Below are positions 6,756-6,756 of a DNA stretch of 6,756 nt, in pieces (the stretch's first letter is position 1; each line of letters opens with the position of its first letter). The notes beneath the pieces are model-generated. The model did no database searches, had not been told where the DNA came from, and saw nothing but the letters and a program-made list of their open reading frames with translations. Both the position numbers and the translations under genes were made by a program. This DNA is from Catenibacterium sp. co_0103 (GTDB lineage Bacteria; Bacillota_I; Bacilli_A; Erysipelotrichales; Coprobacillaceae). The stretch spans positions 1 through 6,756 of the forward strand of contig NZ_RCYB01000102.1 in NCBI RefSeq assembly GCF_004168205.1, written 5' to 3'.

Positions 6756-6756
6756 T

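Overview
The window looks like chromosome of a low-GC Gram-positive bacterium. AT-rich codon use, strong AGGAGG-type ribosome binding sites, a T-box leader in front of valS, short U-tailed terminators and the valS...radC-mreC-mreD gene order all point to Bacillota. An Erysipelotrichia-type gut relative is my best guess, from gene content only. All recognisable genes lie on the + strand.

Layout. (1) 1-101: non-coding DNA with a perfect 38-nt palindrome and a third copy of its half-site, possibly an insertion-sequence end. (2) 102-350: a good sigma-A type promoter (TTGACT-17-TAGAAT) and a valine T-box riboswitch (specifier GUA, T-box UGGU). (3) 365-3602: a membrane-anchored acidic protein that may be a divergent DUF4375/DMP19-like protein, overlapping valS (valyl-tRNA synthetase) by 23 bp. 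Both are therefore placed under control of uncharged tRNA-Val. A strong terminator closes this unit. (4) 3691-4045: two tandem small genes too short for ordinary ORF calling (50 and 53 aa). They are clear paralogues with a bacteriocin-style double-glycine leader and a hydrophobic, strongly cationic core. A hairpin follows. (5) 4095-4499: a 134-aa ORF that reads like the middle of a TnpB (IS200/IS605 OrfB) RuvC domain with both ends missing, placed just upstream of radC. (6) 4523-6656: radC, mreC and mreD, with a likely internal promoter before mreC and a terminator after mreD. (7) 6685-6756: a non-coding tail with a second GC-rich hairpin at the very edge.

The gene order resembles a shortened form of the Bacillus arrangement valS-folC-...-maf-radC-mreB-mreC-mreD. 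Here folC, maf and mreB are absent between valS and mreC, and the peptide pair and the TnpB-like fragment occupy the gap. The most novel item is the tandem double-glycine peptide pair, which has no transporter or immunity gene in view. Next is the small RuvC-like ORF, and then the T-box expression platform, whose apparent terminator helix encloses the antiterminator and competes with the preceding hairpin.
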